Shown here: piece by piece, positions 1-9,922 of the stretch
Layout of the letters: every line of letters starts with the position of its first letter
Position numbering within the stretch: position 1 is the stretch's first letter
Source: Ptiloglossa arizonensis
Lineage: Eukaryota > Arthropoda > Insecta > Hymenoptera > Colletidae
DNA length: 64,000 bases
NCBI RefSeq assembly: GCF_051014685.1
Contig: NC_135048.1
Coordinates: forward strand, 22,276,543-22,340,542
Direction of reading: 5' to 3'
Translations under genes and position numbers: made by a program
The notes under the pieces: generated by a model
The model's database searches: none
Told to the model about the DNA's origin: nothing
What the model saw: only the letters and a program-made list of their open reading frames with translations

Positions 1-1037
1 ACGCGCGACATAACTCTTCGAGGCGGACGGGATATGGAATTATGAGATTTCCCGCCAATACGTTTCAGAGACCGTTCAGAAGTACCCGTGGATAACCTAA
101 TCGTTGAAATAAACGCTACGTGCGCTTAATCTTCGATACGATTCGTTTGTACACGTGTCGATTAACGACATTCGTTTTTCAGCCCTTCGGGAATTTTTAA
201 ATATACCGAGGTTGAAAATATGTTAATTGGGAAAGTCAGTTGCAAGTGTGGTAATCATGCTCAAGGTTATGAGAATCACAGAGTGCAGAATTGCAGTGAA
301 ACCCTCGTAGGTAGATTCGATGGATTACGAGTGATTAATTTGGTAATGTGACATCGTTAACTGATTTGTAAAGGAAGGAAAGAATCTTTGTTAATTTTCT
401 ATCTTGAAGAGTAGATATATTGAAATCGTGCACGAACTGTGAATATTCGTGGTCACTACTAAACATAGGCTACCCTATCTTATGGGTAATAAAACGAAGC
501 AGTCTGTGCTGGGTATCTTTTAGAAGTCGTGGGTATATATTTTACTAATCGAAGTACATTTTGTAACGTTGGGAGGTTGTAGGAAAGGTTATACTGTTAT
601 ATTAAATTCGTTCGAATAACAAAGCGAAATGGTGGAGTATTGCTTTAATGGGAGTTCGAATAAGAGAGATAGAACTGTGTATCTCTTATCAAGTTTCTAC
701 ATCTTCGATAGAAGAGAGCAGAACGAAGAAGGACAGAACAAGTTAGCGAACCCAAATTGGATCTATGTAATTTAACTGTACAAACGAATACAGTTTTAAG
801 CTGCTACAAATGAGTTACATTTTGCATCGAAACCAGTTGCACAGTATTTCAATATTCAAACCGATCGGTTGCGTTTCTATTTTTAAACCGAGCAACAGTT
901 TGCATTCATTTCATCTTAGGCTGTGCATTAAGATACAGAAGTTGCTCTATTTCGAATGATATACGGGATACACTCTGTCGACGATTCTAATTGTAGAAGG
1001 TGTGGTCGAAACTTTGGAAAAGAAGATTAGAATCAAA
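1..1037. other. Gene-free AT-rich flank
   Basis: I see no repeat array, RNA gene or convincing coding frame in this stretch. It is unique-looking AT-rich sequence that leads up to the short ATG frame at 1038. Confidence 0.5.
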
Positions 1038-1124
1038 ATGGCGGCAACTGATTCCGCTCTTCAATCATCGGTTGCAATTTATCTGTTGCAAGAAAATGTT
1101 CAACCCTACTCTTCATATTGTATG
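1038..1124 (+). CDS. Candidate short 5' coding exon ending at a strong splice donor
   Basis: An ATG in a good insect initiation context (CAAAATGGCG) at 1038 opens a 29-codon frame, starting MAATDSALQSS, that runs to ATG|GTAAGTAT at 1125. The donor matches eight of nine positions of the U1-complementary consensus. The frame stays open for 13 more codons past the donor and then stops near 1168. About 68 bp further on the sequence becomes a 29-bp tandem array, as would suit an intron. I do not recognise the peptide and cannot see a matching downstream exon, so the exon call rests only on start context plus donor. A chance ATG beside a chance GTAAGT is the main alternative. Confidence 0.22.
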
Positions 1125-1192
1125 GTAAGTATGAAAATCTCTTTGTATTTTTTATGTTCCTGATTTTTCAAAATTATTTTTCCGATCTTAGA

Positions 1193-1706
1193 GTTACTCT
1201 TTGGAAAATTTTTCTGCCGATAAAATTTATCTTCAAAATTTTTTTCTTTAAAATAAGTCTTTGGAGAACTTTTTCTCTAAAATTACCTTTTGGAGAACTT
1301 TTCCTCTAAAATTACCCTTTGGAGAACCTTTCGTCTAAAATTACTCTTTGGAAAACTTTTCCTGTAAAATTACTCTTTGGAAAATTTTTTGGCGGTACAA
1401 TTTATCTTCAAAATTTTTTTCTTCAAAATTACCCTTTGGAGAACTTTTCTTCTAAAATTACCTTTTGGAAAACTTTTCTTCTAAAATTACTCTTTGGAAA
1501 ATTTTTTGGCAATAAAATTTATCTTCAAAATTAGTCTTTGAAGAACTTTTTCTCTAAAATGACCCTTTGGAAAACCTTTCCTCCAAAATTACCCTTTGGA
1601 AAACCGTTCCTCCAAAATTACCCTCTGGAAAACTTTCTTCCCTCTAAAATCACTTCTAGAATTTCGTCTCCGTTAAAATTACCTAGGAGAACATTATCTC
1701 TAAAAA
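1193..1706. repeat. 29-bp minisatellite, irregular
   Basis: Repeated copies of a unit reading roughly CTTTGGAGAACTTTTCC followed by TCTAAAATTACC run head to tail, mostly 29 bp apart. Three units (around 1203, 1379 and 1496) carry a longer variant containing GGAAAATTTTT and AATTTATCTTC, spaced 176 and 117 bp, so a second unit type is interspersed irregularly. The last units towards 1700 are degenerate. Confidence 0.9.
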
Positions 1707-1739
1707 TGCACGTTCTGTAAATATTTTTACACTCGTTCA

Positions 1740-2440
1740 ACAACGTTCATTCTTACAGCGAAATTGATCCGTATCGTAGCGCGAGGTTTGCGAAATTGTA
1801 TCGCAATTTCTTCCCTCCCCGTGTCGAGAAGTGTTCACCGTTGTCGCGGAAAAACCAATGTTTTCAAAATAAATCTGCGCGCCGACGCGAAAGCAGGTGT
1901 TCCCAAATATGGAACGACGTCCACTATCCGGTTAGCTTGACGCGTTCGGGAAGACGGAACGATCCTGTTAGCGGTCTTCCCACGACCGACATTTTCATCG
2001 GAGTCGAGGAAGCCACGCCGGAGACCCGACGAATGAATATTCAAGGTTCCGCGTTCAGCGGATCGGCAGCCCGATCCCGATATCTGCTCCGGAGAAGTCG
2101 ATTATGCGCGCGGTCACGCATTACGTCGCGTTCAATGCTCGTTACTGCGAAACAGGGAGTGCTATTAATCACCTGTTCCGCGGCCTGTGCAGCCAACGTT
2201 CGCCGCGAAAAATCTTCGGAGAGAATTGAAACGTACACCTCTGACACACTTTCTAGGCGCATTGTGCGGCCTGCGTCGATACCGCGCCTCGCGCGCGGGA
2301 GGACGTACGGAAGGGGGTGGGGGGATGGAGAAGGGTGACGAAGGGCTGGAAAAAAGTCAAGTGTTTTAGACGTAGATGAACCATCGACTGTTTAGGCGAA
2401 CGCGTCGTTTTAGCGAAGAGATCGAGGAATCTGAGTGGTG
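1740..2440. other. CpG-rich island, possibly promoter-bearing
   Basis: CGCG and CpG density rises sharply against the flanks. Overlapping open frames occur on both strands (up to 180 codons on the plus strand), which is expected when GC richness removes stop codons, and none starts at a convincing ATG. A donor-like GTGAGT lies at 2438-2443 at the downstream edge. A non-coding first exon is possible, but nothing confirms it. Confidence 0.35.
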
Positions 2441-4109
2441 AGTAGCCTTGGTCCCGCTTTCGAACGCAAGGTGTTGGGTTAGGTTCGTTTTGTAGGAATG
2501 TTACGAGAATGTAACAGTTATTTTTCAGTTTGTGGTGCAGGGATCTGACGAGAATGCGATCGTGGTCGCGAATCTCGAATATTTTTCGTTATGGATGTTT
2601 GGGAATACGCTTTGGTAAGATCGAGGGGGTTGGAAAGTATGAGTCGAATTTTGGGAGGTAGAAGGAGTATAGTAGGATATAAAGTTGTTTTTCGAATTAA
2701 GTTACTTGTAACGAGATATTGTATTGTTATTCGATAGGTCAGAATCGTATGAATTTATTAAGGTGAGACTGGACGAAATCTTTTCGTCAAAACGAGGAAC
2801 GGGTGGTTTTTACTCCTTCGATTGTGGGTTAGATTAACACGTGGTTCTTTGATCAGCAATACTTGAGTCGAGATCAAGATTTTGCTTCGAACGGTTTAAT
2901 AAAATCTACTCGTAGGTATCCAGTACTTTATTGGCGATACTCGACGGATGCGAACACAGTCAAACTTGTGTTCAAAATTGAATAAAAACTGTTTTAAATT
3001 CTTTATATGCTTTACGTTATTATTATTATCGTTGTTTGCTTTATAGTAGCCAGTATAATTTTTTGTTCTCCCAATTTGTATTTTAGATATGTAAACAAGT
3101 CCAAAGTACGGGACCGAAATCCAATAAAATACGTTCGGTCGTAACCGAATTCGTCTTATTACTTTTCGATGAAAAGTATCGATTCGAACGGAGGATCGTA
3201 TAGTATTTTAATAATAACCGAGCACTGTTATAAATATCTTCGACCGATTATGTTCGCCTATAATGCTCCTACACGTAGGAATCACACCCAATTCTCGTTC
3301 GCGTCTAAGGCAGAGTTTGCTATACTTGCTTCGCTGTAGGTGGCTGAAAAAGAACAACCTAATCCCCTTGCTTCTGACTCGAGTATAAAAATGCTTCGAT
3401 CGAACGTGTATACAAAGCTGATTATTTTATCTCTCGATATTAACAACATTAACAAGGCATCTGGTGAGATTAGATAAATTTCTACGTGATTAATAAGTCT
3501 GCCAGGACGAAACGCCATTTTTGAGAAACGATATGTTTTCGTTTTACAGACAAGCTGAAGACAGTTGACAACATCGATAATAACGCACGGTTAATATTGG
3601 TACGGCAGGCAAGAGACGTTAAATTCGTACGCACCACTTAAGATATTTTATCTCGTATTTCCTATTTGGCACTAATTCGTACGTAAATTAATACTGGGAA
3701 TTGTAGCTCGATCTTTAACACACCTATTATTACACGTTAAACCTTTTACCGGGAACAAATTAATTCGTTGTAAGGCTTTTTACAACGTGTGCAGTGTAAA
3801 AGGCACGAATTAAGCAACCGGTTCTCTAAATCGTGCCCGTCGGTTTCCAAAATCGTATCTCGTTTAAAAGTAGTAAATTTGTGAATGAAAATGAGAAGAA
3901 TTATTTTACCGATACGTGTTTCATCGGTGAATATATCGAACGATTGTACATATAATGTTAAAATATAATATTAAATGTATACGATGGTACGATTTAGAAA
4001 TTACTTTTAAACAAATTTGATTCGGTCTTTGCAATAATTGTAATTCATTAGATAAAATAAATGTAATACTGCGAAACAATTAGTTGAAATTGACAATTTA
4101 GATAATCGT
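2441..4109. other. Gene-free AT-rich spacer
   Basis: No array, RNA gene or supported coding frame is visible. An isolated TTAGG at about 2475 is not part of a telomeric repeat. Confidence 0.5.
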
Positions 4110-4735
4110 CTAATGGCAACTCTTCGCTATGAGCTCGTTAATTTCACCAAAATATTTATCGTCGACAATTTCTCCTCAATTTGCAGAATAATTAATCAAA
4201 GACACTAAAAACATCAAAGAAATCGAAAAGTTACAATCTCCATAATCACCATTAGGTAACTCTCCTCTATGAGCTCGTTAATTCCACCAAAATATTTGTC
4301 GTCGACAATTTTTCCTCAATTTATAAGATAATTAGTCAAAGAAAGCAAAGTTATTAAAGAGATCAAGAAATTACAATTTCGATGATCGCAACTCTTCTCT
4401 ATGAGCTCGTTAATTTCACCAAAATATTTATCATCGACAATTTTTCCTCAATTTGTAAGATAATTAGTCAAAGACAGCGAAGTTACCAAAGAGATCAAGA
4501 AATTACAATTTCGATGATCGCAACACTTCCCTATGAGCTCGTTAATTTCACCAAAATATTTATCGTCGACAATTTTTCCTAAATTTCTAAAATAATTACT
4601 CAAAGACAGCAAAGTTACCAAAGAGATCACGAAATTACAATTTCGATGATCGCAACTCTTCCCTATGAGCTCGTTAATTCCACAAAAATATTTATCTTCG
4701 TCAATTTCTATCGTTTGATTCTCTCCCTAACTCGC
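4110..4735. repeat. 132-bp tandem repeat, about 5 copies
   Basis: The anchor GAGCTCGTTAATT recurs at 4131, 4271, 4403, 4535 and 4667, giving spacings of 140, 132, 132 and 132 bp. Each unit carries a GAGCTC palindrome, a second motif near ATCGTCGACAATTT (ATCATCGAC or ATCTTCGTC in some copies) and an A-rich tail. The three inner units are nearly identical; the first and last are diverged, as is usual at array edges. The period is a multiple of three, so weak open frames appear inside it and are not genes. Confidence 0.93.
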
Positions 4736-4739
4736 GAGA

Positions 4740-5280
4740 CAATTAGTCAAAATGTAGCCAATGCGAGGGTATCGGTTAAAAGTTAGTCGTTAAACCGCGA
4801 TCGGAAAACAGATCGCGGCCGGTCTCTCGACAAGCAAGCATTGGGCTCTCACAGTAAAGAGTTTTACTCGTTTCACGTACGCACGGCACACAGAGGAGCC
4901 CCGGCAGGCAACTGTAAAATACACCCAATCTCGAAGGCCGTCCACCTTGCGCTTATACCGGGTGTCCCGTGTAACCGGTCTCGTTCCGCTCCCCGGCGAT
5001 CGTTATCGAATTAACGTTAATGCCTTTACGTAACGCCGGTGGAGCCGCGCGCTATGCACGATACGTGCGCGCTATGTTTTGACTGACACCGGTTCTCGTA
5101 CGCGGGGCACCGATTTTCCGTTCTCAGGCTACCGGTAAGGCCGGACGAAAATCGATCGGCCGCGAACGACAAGTTTAGAGGCCTGTTTCGCAACGCGCGG
5201 ATATCGACTTAATTATCGCCCGGCGACGCAACGGAATAACTGAAACGCTCCCGAGATTACGACACGCGCGCCAAACGATG
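4740..5280. other. CpG-rich island
   Basis: Dense CpG with GCGC and CCGG runs. It contains ATACCGGGTGTCCCG at 4956-4970, one of six related dispersed 15-mers in the window. No supported coding frame is seen. Confidence 0.4.
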
Positions 5281-5330
5281 ATAACCGACCGATATTTCTT
5301 TGCATCGCTCTGTAGAGTTTTGATCTTAGA

Positions 5331-5732
5331 GTTTTTCTATTTTGCGATTAGATTTTCTAATCGATCTCGCGAGTACCGTGATTTCGAGCGCGGAACGATT
5401 TTCAGTACGGTTTTGCAAACTGATTATTTCTTTCTTGGAATAGTTTTGAATTGTTTGTATATAGAAATAATTTTATTTGACGAATTTTCCACTTTGTAGA
5501 ATTTCTTCTTAGTGTTTTTCTATTTTGTACCGCGATTAGATTTTGTAAGCGTTCTCGAGTCCTGTGATTTCGAGCAATTTTGAGTACGGTTTCGCAAGCT
5601 GATTATTTCTTTCTTGGAACAGTTTTGAATTAATTGTTTGTATATAGGCACAGTTTTATTTGACGAATATTTTCTTCTTGGAACAGTTTTGAATTGATTG
5701 TTTGTATACAGGAAGAGTTGTTTTATTTGAAA
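5331..5732. repeat. 183-bp tandem duplication plus partial third copy
   Basis: A unit starting GTTTTTCTATTTTG at 5331 is repeated from 5514. A truncated third copy from about 5666 repeats the segment TTCTTGGAACAGTTTTGAAT. The copies differ by scattered substitutions and small indels, so the duplication is not recent. Confidence 0.85.
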
Positions 5733-6899
5733 CGTGTTGGTAAAGAGTTGAAATTATAGTAATCATCGAAGAGGATCTCGACGAGTATTTTAGAAATTGA
5801 AGCACCGGTGAAGAATCTTCGAGAATCATAGAGATAACGAAAAGTAATCAAATACCGCGTTAACGTGTCTAATAAATAATTACTGCTTATTTAAAAAGCA
5901 CTTGGGTGATCATCTTTTATCTCATAATTCTACCAGAATTTATTTATATATACGTTAATTATTCTTCCATAATGCACGAATAGCATACACATCGTGACTT
6001 CGACATTGTGATCTCGAAGTAAAAATTCATTGGAGCTTTTGGAAATTTCTCTGTACCTTCTTTTCCATTGATCTGAATTATTAATTATTTAGATTGAATA
6101 ACAGTTAAAATAGTTAAAATATTATATCGTGCACATATACTGTTATGAATATCAATTCGTAGAAATATTAATTTTTCGCGAAGAAATCTTCCGATAGGTC
6201 GAGAATACGATTGACCCTTGAGAGTATAAGTAGAACCCTCTCGAGCCGAAAATGTTCACTTTCCCCGGAGCCTCCGAGGTGTACGGATCTCCTCCTGACT
6301 TGGTCCGGGCTCCTGGGTATCGCCGGGTATTCTCGACCTCGACCTCAACCTCGACTCCCGACTCCTCCGGACATTCTGGTCGCTGCTGAACAATGCTCAA
6401 TGTAGACGACCATTGGCAAGCAACAGTAAAATCCTTCGATTATTCGGTCTCTCCTTCTCTGTTTTTAAAATGTACCCGTGTGCATTGATACATTTCGCTT
6501 CACTGTTTGGCTCGATGTTTAATTTACTTAACGAGTACAATTTAGTTTTTTCATTACTAAATATTTTCGTTCTCCTTAGCTAGGTATTAGATCGAGAAAA
6601 GATCAAGAAAATTTCTAACAAACTAACCCATTAGCTCGAATACAATTAAATACGAGTACTTTTGTACTCATTATTACTACTATTACTACACAGTTCGTAC
6701 AATGAGTAAAAAATATTATTCTTCAATTTTGTTTATACTTTAATCAGATAAGTGTAACAACAAATGGAAATTAAATTGCTACAGGAAATTTTCCTCGATT
6801 GTATACTTTCCTCGTTTAAATATCGTGCAATTTCCTAAGGCACAAGAATCGATGTAACGTGAAATACCATAGTCACGTGCAACGATGCACACAAATCTA
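5733..6899. other. Gene-free spacer with a small GC-rich patch
   Basis: AT-rich sequence, with a local GC-rich patch at 6230-6380 that is bracketed by an inverted repeat (listed separately). Short open frames on both strands in that patch look like composition effects. Confidence 0.45.
6197..6338. repeat. 12-bp perfect inverted repeat around a GC-rich patch
   Basis: GGTCGAGAATAC at 6197-6208 is matched by its exact reverse complement GTATTCTCGACC at 6327-6338. The enclosed 118 bp are markedly more GC-rich than the flanks. This could be a small insertion with short terminal repeats or a coincidence; no target duplication is evident. Confidence 0.4.
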
Positions 6900-7975
6900 C
6901 CTACCCTTCGTTAGTATCGCGTTACATTAATTCCCAGCGACGACTCTCTTTTCGTCCACCTTCGCGATCATTCCCCGTATCTCGAGGCAAATGTTCACCC
7001 ATACCCTAACTCCGAAAGATCTGGTCCAATTGGATCTACCCCGTAGTACCTACGAAACGGTAACGCAATCTCGTAATTTATCAAACGCTAACAGTGAAAG
7101 TCAACGTTAAGAAACAAAATTGCACACGGAGTGGTCTCCTAATGGTCGACCGTAACTTTTTCAACTTTCTACACACTGAATTATACCGACCTTCGACTTT
7201 CGCGGTCCGTGCCCTCGACACCGACCCATGAACTTCCGAAACCCGTCAATTTACTCGCGGTGCTCCGCGGTTCGCGCGTCGTCAATTTTCGAACCGAGTC
7301 ATCTCGGTGTATCGCGAACGATTTTACTTTCACTCGCTAAATCCGCCGCGCGAACTTTATGGGTGTCGTCTTACGGGTGCCGCGGCGATGCCGTACGAGC
7401 GTGGTCGCCGCACGCTGCCTCGTAGTTGAATTCCAATCGAGTTCGATAATTGTTTATCATTGGTAGTGATGCACGCGTGCGGCGATTCGCGTGGCATTCG
7501 GCTGACGCAATAGACATTCGTCGATCCCGATACCTGGCTCGCCAGGAAACGACGACCATGGCGTCGACGTCGCTGTTTAACGACAGAACGGAGAAGCGAG
7601 ACGAATGGGTTACAGTTACGCGGACACGCACAGTCGAATTTAATTGCGCCCGCCGAAAATTGGCGGCGCGGACCGTTAGCGCCGTGAAAGAATCGCGTAA
7701 AACGAGCAAAGTATGCGGCAGCATCACGAGGCGACGGATCGGCAGGGAATTCGTTTCTTAATCCTCCGTTGGATCTCTGCTTACCGAATTCTCATGCAAA
7801 CGGTCCCGTTACCTTTCCCGCGCGCGCCGTCCCACTGTCTGAATTCTATGCGAATTTCCGCCATTGTTCGGTGAATTCGTTCGCCGAACGGAACATCGGA
7901 GAGACTGTTCGCGACTCGACTTCGTCTACACGTGCATTAACTCTTCGGGGCATAGCGGGTTGAGAAATGTCCCAT
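6900..7975. other. CpG-rich island with overlapping open frames
   Basis: GC-rich sequence, highest at 7200-7960. One plus-strand frame begins at a well-placed ATG (ACCATGGCG, 7558) and runs 67 codons to a stop at 7761, but an equally long frame overlaps on the other strand and the peptide (start MASTSLFNDR) is unfamiliar. The island ends in a T/C-rich tract and TTAG at about 7976-8000 that resembles a splice acceptor. Confidence 0.35.
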
Positions 7976-8073
7976 CTTTTTTTCTTTTTTTTCTTCTTAG
8001 GCACGGTGTGGGATATTTTTCGAACCATCGCCAACGATTAAAATAACTTTGTGAAAGTTTGCGCGGTGGTATT

Positions 8074-8358
8074 GTCAATATTCTATTTTATAATTAGTGT
8101 AATATTATTCTTGTTTCAGTTATTTTGTATCGTTTTACACGTTTAGATTGTTAATATTCCATTTCGTAATTAGTCTAAGTAATCTATTGGGTTGTTTGGA
8201 AAGTTATTTTGTTTTTCAAAATGAAGAATATATAATTTGATAAAATGTTTATACACTTTAAAAAATCGTGTTTCATTTTCACCAAAAAAAACGAAATGAC
8301 TTTCCGAACAATCCAATAGTTTTTATTTCAGTTATTTTCTATCGTTTCACACGTTTAG
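8074..8358. repeat. 76-bp tandem duplication split by a MITE
   Basis: Unit 1 (8074-8149) starts GTCAATATTCTATTTT and ends TTTTACACGTTTAG. Unit 2 starts GTTAATATTCCATTTC at 8150, is interrupted at the TA at 8185-8186, and resumes at 8317 with the matching TTTCAGTTATTTTCTATC and CACGTTTAGG. Without the inserted element the right-hand halves align about 80 bp apart, against 76 bp at the left, so a 4-bp indel separates the units. Confidence 0.8.
8187..8316 (-). mobile_element. Mariner-type MITE, copy 1 (130 bp)
   Basis: This is a non-coding element with terminal inverted repeats: the left end reads TTGGGTTGTTTGGAAAGT and the right end reads as the reverse complement of TTGGATTGTTCGGAAAGTCA. It is flanked by TA at 8185-8186 and 8317-8318, the target duplication expected of Tc1/mariner elements. 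The reverse complement aligns along its whole length with the copy at 24543-24674, including GAAAATGAAACACGATTTTT, so the two are one family in opposite orientation. There is no transposase; it must have been moved in trans. Confidence 0.9.
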
Positions 8359-8747
8359 GAACTGTACCTTGAAGAGTTAAACGAATAAAGGTTACTACAA
8401 GTGGTAGAAGAACAATGTAAATGATTTTTGTTATTTTTCTCTGTCAGTCGAAATATAGCAAAATAATGCATTTTCTAAATCTAGTGTTTGTCACGCTGTT
8501 AATGTTATTAATATATCTACTGTGCAAAATTTGAACAAATAAAAATTTCTTTCCACGTGTATAGATAAACAAGAATTTTCCAAGATCTCATTTCTTCTTT
8601 CTTTCGAATATAAATTAATCCCGTATCGACTCTTTGACTATCAGTTACGGAAACGCTAAGTAATTATTCGATCGACGATCTTCGTTTCTTTAGCGAATTT
8701 AAACAGGTCGTAGATTCTATCATTTTCCACGTTATCTCTCGACGTGG
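8359..8747. other. Gene-free AT-rich spacer
   Basis: Nothing recognisable: no array, RNA gene or supported frame. Confidence 0.5.
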
Positions 8748-9107
8748 ACTTTATTTTGTATTCATCGTAAAGCACGCTATACCTTGGACAGCTTGAAATT
8801 AAGCGATCCTGTAAAGTTGATACACAGCACGTCTCGTAAATTAGTACTACTGACGTTCAAAGTAATCTACTCTGTTTCTAGTTGCAACTCTATTTGTAAT
8901 TAGTGCAAATCTATTTTGTATTTATTATAAAACACGTTATACCTTGGATACCTTTAGTTCAAATCTATTTTGTATTTATTACAAAGCACGTTATACCTTG
9001 GACAGTTTGAAATTAAACGATCCCGTGAAGTTGGTAGATAGCACGTTTCGCACATCAATACTAGTGACGTCCAGAGCAGTCTCTTTTAATTCGAGTTGCA
9101 ACTCCAT
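8748..9107. repeat. Nested tandem duplication (copies at 8748, 8911 and 8965)
   Basis: The segment TATTTTGTATT followed by CACGYTATACCTTGGA occurs three times. The first and third copies extend for 140-160 bp (through AAATTAARCGATCC and GTTGCAACTC), while the middle one is only 54 bp. The layout suggests a 160-214 bp duplication followed by a short secondary one. An open frame of 211 codons starts in this repeat but only at a TTG. Confidence 0.8.
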
Positions 9108-9600
9108 CTTTTCGGTGCAAGAAAGAAGTTATTCTTTTCGTCTCTCCATCGACTCGTGGTTACTCTCCGGCAAAAATTCGTTTCGTACGAACATTCTACA
9201 AGTAACTCGCGTTCGTGTTGCTCGTTCGAACACCGAACAGTTCGCACACTTTTCGTTGCTCGTGACGATGCGAGCCCAAGTCTCGCACGAACGAACCGCG
9301 AGCCTTAAATTCCGAACTTTTGAGCCTAGATTTCCGGGCTTTCACATCGTGCTCGAGAAATTCCCGAATTTTTCAAATAGCTGCCCGGCTGATCCCAGAT
9401 TTTCAACCAACGGCGACGCGTGTTCTGTTACGTTAATCCTCCAACGCCGCGGCGAGCACGCGGAATGTTCAAGCGGACTGGGTGGGGGATCGTTGAAAAT
9501 TATCCTCGATCGTCGTAGATCGAAACGAAATGTCAAGGGCTCACGGTTGCAATTCGATTCACCGCGATGCCTCCATTAACCGTGCAATTACACGCGCGTT
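9108..9600. other. CpG-rich block
   Basis: GC-rich sequence with long overlapping frames on both strands. It is interpreted as low stop-codon density rather than coding. No motif is recognised. Confidence 0.35.
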
Positions 9601-9913
9601 CCGTGTTTTTCGCATAACTGGCCTCCGTTTCGCAAACGATAAACATTCGGATTCTACGCGGAGTCGTTCCGCGGGGATACCGCGCGACGAATATTTCGCG
9701 AATGATTGAGAGTGAAATAACGAAGACTTTAACTGTAATTGGATACTCGGTGAAACCGCGCATTAATCCTTCCGGCATCTTCATCATTTCGCGTTTCGAC
9801 CATCGCGAGTTCAACTTTCTTTCGCTAGGCGAAAACAGTTTCATTTCTACGTACGAATGAAAGTTCACCGAATTTGGACCGATCGGTGAATGATCATCAT
9901 TTTCAATGATCAT
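9533..9913 (-). CDS. Unrecognised 126-codon ATG frame
   Basis: Reading the minus strand from an ATG at 9913, a frame of 126 residues beginning MIIENDDHSPIG runs to a stop at 9533. Its amino-acid balance is reasonable, and a hydrophobic stretch around residues 55-70 (ITVKVFVISLSII) could be one membrane segment. It matches no family I know. No poly(A) signal, conserved motif or convincing splice site supports it, and the number of such frames expected by chance in 64 kb is about a dozen. It is kept only as the longest ATG-started frame outside the repeat arrays. Confidence 0.13.
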   Translation of the reverse strand: MIIENDDHSPIGPNSVNFHSYVEMKLFSPSERKLNSRWSKREMMKMPEGLMRGFTEYPITVKVFVISLSIIREIFVARYPRGTTPRRIRMFIVCETEASYAKNTERACNCTVNGGIAVNRIATVSP

Positions 9914-9922
9914 CAATTGCAA

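Noticed and set aside
1796..2338. 180-codon plus-strand frame in the first CpG block
   Set aside because: Non-ATG start, arginine/serine-rich translation of GC-rich sequence, and equally open opposite strand.
2470..2482. GGGTTAGGTT as a telomeric TTAGG repeat
   Set aside because: Only one and a half units; no array.
8944..9579. 211-codon plus-strand frame
   Set aside because: Starts at a TTG inside a duplicated segment, has no motif, and is overlapped by frames on the other strand in GC-rich DNA.
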